Shown here in pieces: positions 1 to 12,049 of a DNA stretch of 64,000 nt. The translations under genes and the position numbers were made by a program. The stretch is from positions 1,302,001 to 1,366,000 of the forward strand of contig NC_018208.1 of NCBI RefSeq assembly GCF_000219625.1, given 5' to 3'. The notes beneath the pieces were generated by a model that worked only from the letters and a program-made list of their open reading frames with translations, searched no databases and was not told where the DNA came from. Positions within the stretch are counted from its first letter, which is position 1. The number at the start of each line of letters is the position of its first letter. The DNA is from Zymoseptoria tritici IPO323 (taxonomy: Eukaryota > Ascomycota > Dothideomycetes > Mycosphaerellales > Mycosphaerellaceae).

Positions 1-3000
1 TCTACTTTACTATACGATTAAAAGCCGGGAATTAAGGGAAGCCCTTTACTTTAGTCTAGTCGATGCCGTTAGGGTTAGCTTCGCTACCGGTAGCGGTATC
101 TCTACTAATACTAGGGTCCTAGCTAATATTCTTCTTCTTCTTCGGTTTCTTTTTTAAAACAGAATCGTTAGATTTAATACCGAATGCCTATACAATGTTA
201 GCTAGATACACCCTTACTATAGCGCTTACGATTAAGTAGAGTAAGATCGCCTTCTACTAAGCGTCGTGCTAGTTGCCCGGGCTATCTAGGATATCTTATA
301 GCTAAAGCGGCCTGTCCTCTCGGAATAGTTCTTTCTTTAGGCCTAAGCGTAGCACCTCGATGCTCTTAAACTATTTTGCGGTAGTAATATGTTTTAGGAC
401 GTCCCGCCTACCGAAGCTATACTAGCCGACGCGGGCAAAGTAGTCTAGGTTGTCGAATATACTATAGGTAAGGTTAGACCGGCCGAATGCCTTAATACGA
501 CTGGCAGCTAGGTCGTAGAGCATCCGGTCATAATAGTATATACTCTTTAGGTATCTGTATATACCTAGTCTAGCTAGGACCGCAAGAACGCGACGTTTAA
601 TACCTTAACTCTATAGGTATACTCCTAACTATATAGCGAACTAGTTCCCGGATCGAGGATGTCTTATACATAGAAGCATACTAGAAATAAGACTAATGCG
701 GCGGAGCATTAACTTAGAGAGATCCTAAGTTGCCGGCAAGCCTAAGAGCTCCTTTACGAGAGCCTAAATAGATAGGACGTACTAACCTATAGCTACTACC
801 GCGTCTCTATAATCTAGTTCTTCTATAGGTAGTTTTCTGTCCTAAGACCCGAATTCCTATATAGACTTAGTAATAGAACCTATACATACTAATATTACTT
901 ACCTTCCGTCCCTTTAGATCCTCGAGCTCTTTCGCTAGACTTGTAGCACTTAGCTACTTACTATTAGACATATATAGTGCGATGTACTCTACTACTTTAT
1001 CCTCCTATAGAATCTGTGCTAACTTTGCCGCCCTAGTAGCCGCCCGCTCGCCCTAGTTAGGTATGTTCTATTCTTTCTTAGTCGTTATATAAAGTATTAG
1101 GAAGTCCTCGAACGATAGGTGCTGCCCGCGAATAGTCTATAGTATAAAGTCTACTTTCTCGCGAGCGGACTTCGAGTCGCTATACTAGTTGTTCCCTCTC
1201 TTCCTCCTAGTCGGCTTAGGTTTCGTCTACTAGCTAGCTTTAGTCGTAGGTAGCGGCGAGCCCTTAGGCGAATTAGATAGCGACTAGGGGGTAGGTAGAC
1301 GAGGACTACGCATACAGCGAGAACTAGAAGCTAACTGTTATTAATCTATATTATAAGATATTAATATTAACTTAGCTTAAGATAAGGTCGACGATAGTAT
1401 TAACTAATGTTAACTAAGAGCCTAGTAGCTAAAAATATACTTATAACTTAGTATTCTTAGCAAAACAAACTACCTAGCGCCGACTACCTCTTCTCTCTAT
1501 TTAGCTTATCTATATAACTATTAATCTACCCGAGTCGATGCCGCTAATAAACCCCGTTTACGACCCGCTTCCTACCTCGAGATGTTTCCGTAGTTATAGG
1601 CGACTAGGCTACTTCGGAGGATGCTAGAGAAACAGGAGTAGGCGCACGAGAGCCTCGACGATTAGGATCTAATTCTATGCCGAATCTGCGTACTGGCGAG
1701 GCTCGGGCGACAATAGGACTAGAAGCCGCGCTCTTACCCTTCCGAGAGCCTACCGCCGTAGGGCTAGGAACTACCGTAGGAGGTAGAGGCTAGGCGCTAG
1801 TAGACAGGCCGGGAGTAGGTAGAGGAGGAGCTTTCGCCTTCCCTCGGCGGCGCTTAGAACTAGTAACGACTAAGGAGGTAGGCGATACCGGGGAGGGTAT
1901 ACGAGCAAGGACCGAACGAGCACTACTAGTAGTAAAGGCGATAATACGAGGGTCCGGAGCACTAGCAGACCTTACTTCCTAAGAGGCTACGAAACAATCC
2001 CGTTCTCGACTAGAAGAGGCCTCTTCTCGTTAGAGCCGCTAGCGCTAGCGCTCTTCCTAGCGCTCCCTCTCCCGACCCTCGCGCTTAGTTATAAGCTCCT
2101 ATAGCCGCTAGGCTTTAATAGACTCCGCGACCTTACGTAGGGTCGACAACTACGGTACTAGTATGTCGTACAACTTAGAAGAGACTACGAAGTCGACACC
2201 TATATAGAGTCCCTAGATCCGGCTATAGCTAAAATTAGGTAGCGCGTCCTCTATACCGTACGCTTTAGCGAGGTAGTTAACTATATACGAAGGTAGTAGA
2301 GACCTAGGAACTCCCGGAAAGACGGCGTTACTATAGTATAACCAAGCGGCTCTAGACTCCTATTTAATTAGACTATCGCGGATCGACTTAAGGTATAGCC
2401 GGGTAATACTTACCGCCGTACGAGTACCTAGATTAGTCGCCTATTCGAGTATATAATCCGAAGGTAGAGCGGACGCCGGCGAGTAGATATTATAATAGAT
2501 ACGTCCTACTACCGGCCTAGGTACCTCGGAAAACAACTTAAGTACTATAACGTAGCGACAAGACGGTAGAAAGGACGTACTGCTCGGCGGACAAGCGTTA
2601 ACAAACTTCTAGACATATCTATCTATCTTGTCGCGCTTCTACTAATTCGTTAGTTTACCCTTCTTTTTCTTCGACTAGCTAACCTAAAGAGGCTTATCGA
2701 CATCTAAACTAGCGTCTAATAGGCAATCTATATTAGCGTTAGAGCTCGTAGGCGTTGCGGTATCGTCGTCTACTTAGCTCTACTATCTCGTAGGGACCTA
2801 AGAGTCCGGCAGCCTTTATATAACCTGATTACCGAGCATCTACGGATTATATAGGAACGTAAACAAACTAGCTCCCTATTTTCGACTATCTCGGACTACG
2901 CGGCTAGCACGCTAGATAATAGTACGCATAGTGCCGTTTATAGCTAGTCGGTACTATATAATACGTTTAATATTAGGTAAGTTAACCCCTAGGCTAAGCG

Positions 3001-5035
3001 CCTTAGTAGCTAGAAGGATACGAATGCGGGAGTCGGGCTTCTAGAACTCTTAGATAATATTTACCTAAGTCCTCCTTATAGTCCTACCGTAGTAAGTCCT
3101 TACGAGCTAGTATACTTCGTCCGAACTTAGCTAACTAGGATACCTTACTTAGATATAGGCCTAGAGACTAGTAGTAGCGGTATAGATGCCGGTACGGCTA
3201 TTAATAAAGACGACTGTCTTCTCTACGCTCTAAGGTCTAGTAACGCCGTCCAGGCCGACTAGGTCTACGAGTAGATACCGAAGCGCCCGCTAGTTCGTTA
3301 GCATCCCGTCCGGAATAGTATAATACCGTATCGATATCTCCGGCCGATCGATCGGATCGCAAATAAGCTAAGTGTCTAGGTCGAACCCGGCCGCCTCCTA
3401 ACATTTAAGTAGAGTAGACGTATTAAGCGTCGTAGAGTAGCCGTAAAACTTTACCCGCTCGTAAAGTATAGTCCGGAGGTTCTTTAGCTAGGTATACTAT
3501 TTCCGGAATCCTCCTCCCTTAATGCCCTACTAGTAGACGAGATAAAACTTATCGTAGACGAGTATTCCTAGCCTTTTCCGTACGTCGGTCCTTATTATAA
3601 GCTTCCGGAACTAGGACTATATAGCTATCTTTAGAGACAACATTAAGTAGGTGCACCTATTAGAATATAGGAGTTTCTAGTCGTCCGCCGTAGTACTAGC
3701 CTTCGTATTATGTATTAGTGCAACTAGCTTACCTCCTATACCTTCGATCCTTTTAAACTATTCCCTACTAATCTAGTTTAAGGGCAAGATTAGGATCGAC
3801 ATCTTATTACGGATAATAGGCTATACCTAGAAGACGAGGCTCTTACCTACGGATGTAGTAGCGATCTAGATAAGATCTCGGTTGTTAAATAGTAGCTAGT
3901 AGAGTACCCGGACCTATAGCGGGCGAGCGTAGTAGGGAAGGAGGAGTCGCACCGCCTACTAAACTAAATATATCTACTAAGCGGTAGTTATAGATAGCCC
4001 GCTATCGACAGGGATAGGCTCGTCGATCGCCTAGTTAATTATATTGCGTACCTAAAGAAACGCCCGCTAGCGCGATAGTACAAACAGACTACTAACTATA
4101 TCTTTAGGTATCTCGAGGGTTAGCTTGCCGTTAGCGCCTACTAGACCGAGCTAGGTAGAACGTACGGCTTCCGGGTTAGTATTTTACCGCTATATATTAT
4201 ATAGCGCCTAAAGTACGACCTTCTCTATACCTACGTTGTTAACCTCTACTAGCGTACGTAATAGAGCGGCGGTTATCTTAGCTACCTATTCGCGTCGCCT
4301 AGCGAAATAGATCCTTATATCCCCTCTACCTAGGACCTTCTATATAGACAAATCTTCCTCGGACGCCTTAACGGATACTTATAGACTACCCTAAAGCCCT
4401 CTTATATCGTCGAAGTTACTAGGTACGTCCGAAAGCCCGCTATTACTACCGTCGTCGTTACCCGGGTACCTATCGAACTAGTCGAGTAGGGTAGCTATAC
4501 GCTCGATATCTATACTAGGAGACTACTCTTACGATCGATTTTCCTCGACGACCGACGTCCCTATACTGTTCTTATCTTATCCGGTGCTACTAGTACTAAA
4601 GCTACTCGAGATATCGCTAGCGTAAGATCGGGGATTAGTAACTTTTAGTTGTCTACGGCGGGCCTTTGGGGGAGCTATTAGAGAATCGGGGACTATAACT
4701 TTGTAGAGGGAGCGCGTACAGTTCTAGTAGATATAGTTTTGTTAGCATTAGTCGCTAACTGCGACCTCTAATAGAGCTCGCGTCCTACTATATAAACGCG
4801 TCGTTAAGATACGAGGTACGCGAGCTCTATTAGAGGTCGCTACTAAGGAGGTATAGACAAATAGATAGTAGGAGGTTGTTTAGTAGGTCTAGTTATATAA
4901 AGTTATAGTGTCCGAAATTTAAATATTATACCTAGTGTCGCTATCGTCGCTACTAGCCGTTATTAATGCTACACTATATGTTAGTAGTATTTATATACTA
5001 ATGCTACGCTCTATTACGAAAAAAGCGCGTCTAGA
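1..5035. mobile_element. RIP-degraded repeat, class unresolved, runs off left edge
   Basis: Seen: the dinucleotides CA and TG are scarce while TA is very common and CG remains frequent, giving endless CTAG and TATAG strings and no long open frame. This is the signature of repeat-induced point mutation (CpA to TpA on both strands), which in fungi acts on duplicated DNA. Reading through TAG/TAA codons, a plus-strand frame from about 3,400 to 4,760 is protein-like over more than 400 codons, and a minus-strand frame at about 370-1,000 reads a block containing LDYFARVG. I do not recognise either as a defined transposase or reverse transcriptase, so the element class is left open. The sharp end near 5,035 is the junction with normal gene DNA. 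Confidence 0.85.
4761..4840. repeat. Perfect 23-bp inverted repeat in RIP DNA
   Basis: The arms 4761-4783 and 4818-4840 are exact reverse complements (starting GCGACCTCTAATAGAGC) around a 34-base loop. It lies near the right end of the RIP block and could be a subterminal or nested element end. Its perfection is notable because flanking sequence is saturated with point mutations. Confidence 0.8.
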
Positions 5036-5366
5036 CCCTTAGACTACCTATAGTAGGGCCAGCTGCTTGCAGCTAATAGGCCCGTTAAGCGAGGTGGTCT
5101 GAGCGCCTGAGACTATTTAAATATTCCGCCAAGCTTTCGATCTAACGCTCGGTCTAACCACTCTCGGAATATGAGTTAGGGCTCAGTCCGACAACATCCG
5201 TCTGGACTCGTACACTTTATCAACCCTTCATGCAAAGCACACAACGACAACAATGTATTCGTTACAATTACAGATCTTGTGCCGGTTTTCTGGCAGTATG
5301 ACTCAGAAGGCCGCCTGCTAACGTGGCTTATCAAGTTCCACATCATTCCCATCCAAGCACGTCCCA
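5036..5366. other. Junction and upstream region of the Zn2Cys6 gene
   Basis: Base composition changes here from RIP-type to normal. A small hairpin (AGCTGC-TT-GCAGCT) lies at 5060-5073. No gene was recognised; it presumably holds the promoter and 5' leader of the regulator that starts at 5367. Confidence 0.4.
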
Positions 5367-6889
5367 ATGTCATCCCATTCGAATCCTCAATTCCAGGTAT
5401 TCTCCCTGCTCTCGCCAGTGACACACCCTACCCTGCCTACGTCACCGAACACAAAGCTTCACCCTGTCCGTCGGTCGCATCGGAAGTCCCGGGCGGGCTG
5501 TGCAGCATGCAAGGCCAAGCGTGTGAAGTGCGACGAGGGAGCACCGGTGTGCGGACGGTGTTTGAGGTTGAGGAGGTGTGGAGAGGGTGGACAGTGCGTG
5601 TATGAGAACACCACCAAGACTGGCAGGAAGAGAGACAGGGTTGAGAGTAGAAAGGACAGTGGGAGAGATTCAAGTTCTACTGGGAGTCCGGAGGAGGATG
5701 AGGAAGTTGAGGTTGTGGAGCGGACGGTGGCGAGAAGGACTTCTGTGGACAGTGCGATGTCAACTTCGAGCATCACGAAGGAGTTGAACAGCATGGCTGC
5801 CGTCGTGTCGCCAAGGAGTCTAGACTGGATCCCGGGGGACCAGGAGCTGTTGCGGCACTACGATGACATGACGAGCGAGGGACTGCTCATAGGCCCAGAA
5901 AGTGCACATTACCACACCAATGTGCTGAGATTGGCACAGAAGGCGAGTTGGAGATCAACTGATATCCCGCACCTGTATGAAGCTAAGCATCGATCTTTCA
6001 ATAGTACACCTACCTTCGTAACACTCTCCTTTCAACGGCCGCCCTCCACCTTTCCCGCTCCACAACGCGCAACGCACACCATGCCACTCAACATCTTCAC
6101 CACCTCACCTCCGCCCTTCACAACTTCCAAGAAGCTATCTCATTGCCGCTGCTCCGCTCTGCCTCCGATGCCCTGATCATCACCTCCTTCCTCATCACAA
6201 TCCAATACTTCTCGCTACCTGACTCCTCCTCTCTCCGTCCAGAGTCTTCGTGGATCTACTCTGCCTCACCCACCCGACTATCCTGGCTATCAGTCCAGCA
6301 AGGAACCTCCGCTCTGCTCGGAAAGTTCCGTCCTCACCACTGCGAGAACCGCATGTTACTCCACTTCTCGCCACCCAAGCCCTCTCCACGCCCAAGTCCC
6401 AACTCCTCCACCCGAACCCTACCAGACTCTTTCTTCACCCTCTGCAACGTGACAGATCCCATGGGTCAGCCCGGCTGCCACCAAAATCCCTACCACGATC
6501 CCGTGCACGCCCTCTACCGCCTCTTGCCCCTCCCAACCGGCCGCCGCAGCTTGTCAAAATACCTGCACTTCGTGTCGAGGATGTATGCACCTTTCATACA
6601 GCTCGTGGAGCGGAACGATCACCGCGCCTTGTTGATTCTGGGGTACTGGTTTGCGTTGATCTGTGGGGTGGGAGAGGAGGTTTGGTGGTGTTGGGGACGA
6701 GCGAGGAGGGATTGTTGGGCAATTTGTGAAGTGCTGAACAGAGAAGCTGGAGAGGAGGTGAGAGATCTGGTGGGATTCATGGAGGGCGCTTGTGGGTTTG
6801 AGAGAGAGGAGGGGGAGGAAAACAGAGTGGTGCGGTCGAGGGACTACGCGCGGTCGGAGAACGAGTTCCAGGGAGTGGATTGCGATTGA
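5367..6889 (+). CDS. Zn2Cys6 transcription factor, Upc2/sterol-regulatory type
   Basis: Predicted exons are 5367-5942 and 6005-6889, about 486 residues. The N-terminus has a Zn2Cys6 cluster at residues 45-77 (CAACKAKRVKCDEGAPVCGRC), which binds DNA as a zinc binuclear cluster in this fungal family. After an acidic, Ser-rich linker comes a region like the fungal-specific domain of Upc2-type regulators, including LLSTAALHLSR and a C-terminal block with HFVSRMYAPFIQLV. The reading frame changes near 5,940-6,004. No GT donor restores continuity well, but AAG|GCGAGT at 5943 with acceptor CAATAG at 6004 makes a 62-bp GC-AG intron that joins LRLAQK to YTYLRNTLL. A frameshift mutation is the alternative. 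The target genes are unknown. Confidence 0.8.
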
Positions 6890-7341
6890 GCTGAAATGAT
6901 TCAGGGTTCCGGAGCAGAATGTATGCGCAACGCATCAGGTCACATCCTACCATAGAGTCTCACAGCATTCGAAATGCTATCTCCGTCAATGCCATGCGTG
7001 CACTTGCTGATATCGTGCGGCATCGCATGTAGAACGTGAAGCTCATGCAATTCTGAGCTGCCTTGCTTGCATTCTCGCACTCGCGCGATATCCAAGCTCG
7101 ACGGCGCTTTGGAGAACCTCAAAAGGCATCGATGGAGCTCATGGTCGATGTGGATAGGCGGACATCTCGAGCTGGAGTTGTACGCTGTTTGATAGAACGC
7201 TATTCCTGTCTCGGACTAGCGTTCTGTTGCACCTGCCTTCTCGAAATCCACTCCCAATTCTTCAATTTCGACGACATCCCGAAGCGCATTCTATACACCA
7301 CCTCACCTTGTCTCTTCACCAACACCGCACACACCACAAAC
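6890..7341. other. Intergenic, promoter of eIF3k
   Basis: No protein-like frame or RNA gene was recognised. The last 80 bases are pyrimidine-rich with CACCAACACC-type leader sequence just before the eIF3k ATG, consistent with a fungal 5' untranslated region. Confidence 0.4.
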
Positions 7342-8305
7342 ATGGCGACACTTGCATTCGACTACACACCCGGCCGACCGGAGAATATTGACCAGATTCT
7401 GAACGGACTCGACCGATACAACCCGGAGACGACCACAATTTTCCAGGACTATGTCTTGAGCCAGTGCGAAAGTCAGACATACGATTGCTACGCAAACTTG
7501 GCGCTGCTGAAATTGTGAGTTCTGTCGCGGCTCCCCGACGACCGTGTGCGCGAGAAAAACAGGCTCTTCCATGATGATCCAACCAAAAAACGTTTCCTAT
7601 TAGCTGAGGGCTCTGAACCGCCTGAATGAAGCGAAACAATGTATTAGCTCTATCTGATCCGAAGCCCTTTCTCGCGCTCAATGCACAGCATCTTCAAGAC
7701 AACAACCCAGGAGACCACTTCGCTGACAACCTCATCCGCAACACAGATACCAATTCAACCCGCACCTCACACGCGACGAAACCACCACAAACATCCTCGT
7801 CAAGTCTCTTACCGTCTTCCCTTCACCCGACTTCAGCCTCTGCCTCTCTCTTCTTCCACCCTACGTCCTGCAAGACTCCAAAGCCACCGGCGGCGCCTCA
7901 TCCGGTACTCTCGCGGAAGCAGTGCAATATCTCGACGTACTCCACAACCAGCTCAACAACGCACAATACACCGACTTCTGGTCGACGCTCGACTCTTCCG
8001 ATCTCTACGCCGATTTGACGGCCGATGTGCACGGTTTCGAGGACATCATGAGGTTGAGAATTGCGATGGTGGTGTCACAGTGCATGCAGCAGGTGGGACG
8101 GAAACATTTGGAGTCGTGGTTGAACGTGGAGGGAGCGAAGTTTGAGACTTTCTGTCGGGACATCTGTGGATGGACGATTGAAGGGGAGATGGTGATCATG
8201 CCGTCGAATAAGGACAACGAGGCGAGGAGTGTGGTGCAAGGGGAGAAGGTCAAGTTTGATCAGTTTTCGAGGTTGATCAAGAGGGCGTATGAGCAGCCTG
8301 CGTAG
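7342..8305 (+). CDS. eIF3k: Translation initiation factor eIF3 subunit K
   Basis: Exons 7342-7514 and 7747-8305 give about 243 residues, the usual length for fungal eIF3k. Exon 1 carries the family signature INQILNGL-like segment followed by [20 protein letters not shown] and ANLALLKL; exon 2 continues it with [11 protein letters not shown]. The C-terminal half is the winged-helix/PCI-like (CSN8/PSMD8/EIF3K) part ending in [16 protein letters not shown]. The protein is a non-core subunit of the eIF3 complex on the 40S ribosome in the cytoplasm. The intron (donor GTGAGT, acceptor CACAG) is 232 bp, long for this window; no further exon inside it is required because the protein is continuous. 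Confidence 0.93.
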
Positions 8306-8508
8306 ACGTGGATACATGACGGGTGATGATGATGAGATACTCGCTCCACATGGTATTGATGGAGATGCGAGATGGATGTGATGCATTCAGCGCGGCGTTC
8401 AGGGCGGTGAAAAGATACTACTTTACGCTCTTCAGAAGATGGAGCCGCAGAAGCTCGGGCTTTGAACCTTGGGCTCTTATGAGCCACTCAGTGCCTTATC
8501 AACACAAA

Positions 8509-8610
8509 TCATGCCGGCCGCTGCTGCTTGGCCAAGTCCTCTCACAGCACATACCCCGCTTCTCCCTCGCCGTCGACCTTCTGCTTTGCAGTTCTTCCTG
8601 CCAATGTCAA
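8509..8610 (-). pseudogene. Relic of the 3' end of TSR4/PDCD2
   Basis: On the minus strand this segment matches the last ~30 codons and stop of the TSR4 gene located at 10446: both contain GGCGAGGGAGAAG then GG(G/A)(G/T)TATGTG and end CTTGGCCAAGCAGC(A)..CGGCCGGCATGA. In the relic the same frame is broken by a TGA between the Val-Leu and Glu-Asp-Leu-Ala codons, so it is not functional. Similarity extends weakly to about 8,470 on the downstream side (CTCTTATGAGCC versus CTCTTGTGAGCC). It is a partial duplication about 2 kb from its parent. Confidence 0.75.
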
Positions 8611-9366
8611 GATGATGCTGAAAGGAGCAGAGTTGAAAGTGAAAATCTAAGGCGGTGGCGCGCGAGGACAAAGCATGCTACTGCGCAACAAGTCTTTCTA
8701 TCGCTGTAATACCATCTGTCTCGTCCCCATCGCGCGCAGTCAGCATTGGTAGAGGACACCGCCTCCTTCGTCGATTCCTGGGAAGCATGCCGACGACTGG
8801 GTCCTCGGAAGAATTCCAGGAAACTTTTATCTTCCAACCTCCGCTCTCCGGCTCAAAGTGCACACTCCAAGTCACTGAGGCGCAGTTCGGGCAGTGCAGC
8901 TTGACCAGGGTTGAGAGGAACATTTCCGCAGCAGCGCCGTAGGCAAGGATGGGTGGTGATGGCCTAACACGCAATGTGTCGCGCATCACAAGACACGGAT
9001 CGGCGACGACATTCGCTTGCGTGCGGGCCAATTTTCCCAGGAACAGGCAGCTTGCGTCTTCAGATTGTCCACGACCACCGGCTCCGTCCTCATCCGGGCG
9101 GCGCAGCAGTCAAGGAACAGAGGCTTCAGAGCAATAACTTTCCAAAGGTATCCCTGTATCTTAAAACAAGGCCCTCAAGGTACCCAAACAAGTCCTCTAA
9201 CCCTCTTGCACCGCCTCCCCACGCCGCAGAAATAGAAACCACCGCTCGTCTATAAGAGCCTCGCGCGTCTGCCAGATTCTAATCATCACACATCCAGCCA
9301 AGAATTCTACAATACATCAGGGTCACTTAAGGCAGCCACAACATCCGTCCACACGAAACATCAAAG
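8611..9366. other. Intergenic with promoter of the secreted peptide gene
   Basis: No gene was recognised. A TATA-like CTATAAGAG lies at about 9250, roughly 115 bases before the ATG at 9367. Two short blocks recur in the next gap: GCGGCGCAGCAG(T/C)CAAGG (near 9100 and 9953) and TCCCTGTAT-x2-TAAAACA (near 9150 and 10045), which suggests that part of this spacer was duplicated. Confidence 0.5.
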
Positions 9367-9577
9367 ATGAAGTCCGTCATCTACCTCGCCTCAACCCTCC
9401 TCCTCGCTCTCTGCGCGTCCGCGGCGCCGTATGACATCGAGGAATACTGCGCACAAGTCTGCATCCACGCGAGCCTCGATTGCTGTTCGGTATGCAGCTG
9501 CCTACCTTTGCGTCCACAACACGCCATACTAACGTTCCGTGCAGTGCTTGGGTATCCCACAAAACCAGTGTGGCTAA
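9367..9577 (+). CDS. Small secreted cysteine-rich protein, 51 residues
   Basis: Exons 9367-9489 and 9545-9577 (intron GTATGC...ACTAACG...GTGCAG, 55 bp). The product starts MKSVIYLASTLLLALCASAA, a clear signal peptide, followed by a mature peptide of about 31 residues with six cysteines (residues 28, 32, 39, 40, 42 and 50) and the ending CLGIPQNQCG. Size, secretion signal and cysteine density are those of fungal secreted effector-like or antimicrobial-like peptides, but I recognise no family and claim no function. Without splicing the frame would run to 9633 and lose the tidy cysteine pattern. Confidence 0.75.
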
Positions 9578-10445
9578 GGCTTTCTCATCCGGCTTGGAGT
9601 GTTGGGGATACGGAATGCATCGCTTTCGACTGAAGGAGGGGGGGTTCGGGCGGGAGGAGCGAAAGGATGGGAGCAGGAGGAGCGGAGTCGGTTTGTTTTC
9701 GACCCTGTCAACTGTTTGATCACCGACAAACGGCGTTTCGAGAGAGTTGAAGCATACTGCCGTGATGAGCTCCGCTGTACATCATAATGTCACCTGTCCC
9801 GTTCTACATCACGCACGCCAGCGTTATTGGGCGAAAACGTCATCTCTCCGTGCGAATTTCGGTCGTCACCTTATCGAGAAGTACGCTGTTGATTGGGTCC
9901 TTGGGTGAATTGCAGCCCTTGAATCCTGAATCCGAAACTCCGGGCTCTTGCGGCGCAGCAGCCAAGGGTAGGTCGGTGATGGACTGATGGTGTGACACGA
10001 ATTGACAGTGATGTTTCTGTCAAGGAAGCAAGCGATGGCTGTGTCCCTGTATGCTAAAACAGCACTACAAGCCTGTTCCGCCGCAGTCCGACAGCAGATG
10101 GCAAAGCCCCTCTGCGTCTACAAAGAATTGTTGGAACGTCGACCAAGGCGGCTTGAGACATTTCGTTAGTCTGCAGTGGTACGGTCCTGTGTCTGTCTCA
10201 CTCCCAATCGCCACCGTCGCCATTTCCATTGACCGCCACTCTCACTGCCCACCTCCACGGTCTCCATTCTTCGTCCTATGCCGATTCATGCAATGGCTCA
10301 TGATCATCAGCTCCGCATTGTCTCCCGAGCATCGACCTGTCCTCGAATCGGGATTCAGTGACAGCCTTTCGATCAGTCTGACAAGATCGGGTGCTCTGTC
10401 GACACTGAAGAGACTCTCTTGTGAGCCCTCGTGCATCGGGAAGTC
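9578..10445. other. Intergenic, no gene recognised
   Basis: Open frames here are short or antisense to the TSR4 3' end. The block around 9,940-10,065 shares short near-identical strings with 9,080-9,170, as noted for the preceding spacer. It should hold the 3' untranslated regions of the secreted peptide gene and of TSR4, which converge. Confidence 0.4.
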
Positions 10446-11761
10446 TCATGCCGGCCGTTGCTGCTTGGCCAATTCCTCCCACTGCACGCCAATCCATTCC
10501 TCCACATATCCCACTTCTCCCTCGCCTTTGCCCTTCTCACCGCAGTCCTTACTACAAACGCCAAGGATGATCGTGCCCCAGTCCATGCCATCAATGGACA
10601 TCTCATCCGCCTCCAATTCTTCAATAACGTGCGGCGTAAGCTGCAGCTCAAACACCCTCCCCGCCCCACAGTTTGCACACTTTGGCATAAAGCTCTTATT
10701 GCCATTCCCCTGTACTTTGACCTTGACGTTCGCATCACCCTGCTCCGGCGCCAACAACTTCCCAACAGCATCCGTATCAGAATACAACAACGGCTGACCC
10801 GCAAATTCGTACCGTAGAACTTGTTCCGGATTTTGTGCCAGTCGATCGGCGAACTTCTGAAATGTCTTGTCCATGCTGCTTTCGAAAGCTTCTTTGACGT
10901 CCGTGCTGCTGCTGCTGCTGCTACCACCCTCGGAGTCCACGTCGAGGCGGGTTTGAGGAGGGACCGTCGTAGTTGGGGTTGGGTCTATCCATTCTTTGTC
11001 GGCGTCAAGGTGGTAGGAGGGATAGGGGTCTGGGAAGGTGGAGTGGTCGGGCCAGGGTATGGAGGATTTCGTTGAAGATGCTGATGGTGTGGTAGGTTCG
11101 GGGGAGGAGATTCGGGCTTTCTGGGCGAAGGTTTCCGGGAGCGTGGTGTCTGCTTCGGCGGGCTTTTGGGATGGTTTCGCGGTGAGTGTTGATGTGCCTG
11201 CGAACGGATTTGATGCACCGTTGCCGTTTGTTGAAGTAGAGAAAGGGTTTGCGTTTCCTCCTCCGCTTCGCTTGACTCCGAATAAGCTCTCTCCAAGGTC
11301 GACTTGTGGTTTGGGTGTGGAAGCAGCCTGCTCGACCGTCTCTTTTGGCGCTACTTTTGACACCGAGGCCTCGATCCCAGTCTGTCTCGTTGCCCTAAAC
11401 CCTCTCACACTTCCCTCCTTCCGCCTGCATGGTTTCCGCCGACACGCCCAGATGTACAGTCTCCTCTCATGTCCAGGATACCGATCGGGGAGATCGCCAT
11501 TGATTTGTAGGAGGAGGTTCATGAGACCATTGCAGACTTTACACTTTGCCAACTCGCCGGATGGTGCAGTCTTGCCGTCGAGCCATGTCTACACCCACAG
11601 TCAGCTCATGCTGTTGTCCGGCACGCGAAGCATTGAATGCGTACTGGATGTCCTCCAAGCTGGCTGAAGTCGTCGCTCGTGGGTTCCTTCGAAGCATATC
11701 CTAGCAACACATTGGTCTCGATATCGTCTCCCGCTGACGAGTCCGAGTCGTAGTTGTCCAT
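10446..11761 (-). CDS. TSR4: PDCD2 C-terminal domain protein, 20S rRNA accumulation factor TSR4
   Basis: Exons 11645-11761 and 10446-11588 (56-bp intron) encode about 419 residues. Exon 1 supplies an acidic start and DDFSQLGGHP, and exon 2 resumes at TWLDGK then CKVCNGLMNLLLQING, with the paired cysteines typical of PDCD2/TSR4. The middle is Ser/Thr/Pro-rich low complexity. The C-terminal PDCD2_C domain shows PKCANCGAGRVFELQLTP and DWGTIILGVCSKDC. In the yeast family Tsr4 acts as a dedicated chaperone of the ribosomal protein uS5 (Rps2) and is needed for 40S maturation in the cytoplasm; that role is inferred by homology. A broken copy of its 3' end lies at 8509. Confidence 0.9.
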
Positions 11762-12049
11762 GGCGACTGGTAGAGGATATGTATCTGTGTCAATGGCAAA
11801 GTTTCTCGAAGTGAATTCGATCATGAAGCCACAAAATTGTTTGCCGAGATTCCGCCGGCCGATAACGATAAGCATCGTCACCGTAGGCGACTTCACCTCG
11901 AAGCTCCTGCATTGGCATTCCAACAAACATCAACGTGAATTCGGCTTGGGGAGTGTAACGATTCTTCGGAGCTCATACAAGAGTAGAGCGCCTATTGCTG
12001 GCAACAAGAGAGCTCTCTCACTTCAATTCTGTCTTCACCGCTCGACATC

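Noticed and set aside
1..5035. A Starship captain (DUF3435 tyrosine recombinase) at the left edge
   Set aside because: I looked for its conserved blocks on both strands through the RIP stops and did not find them; the readable frames look different.
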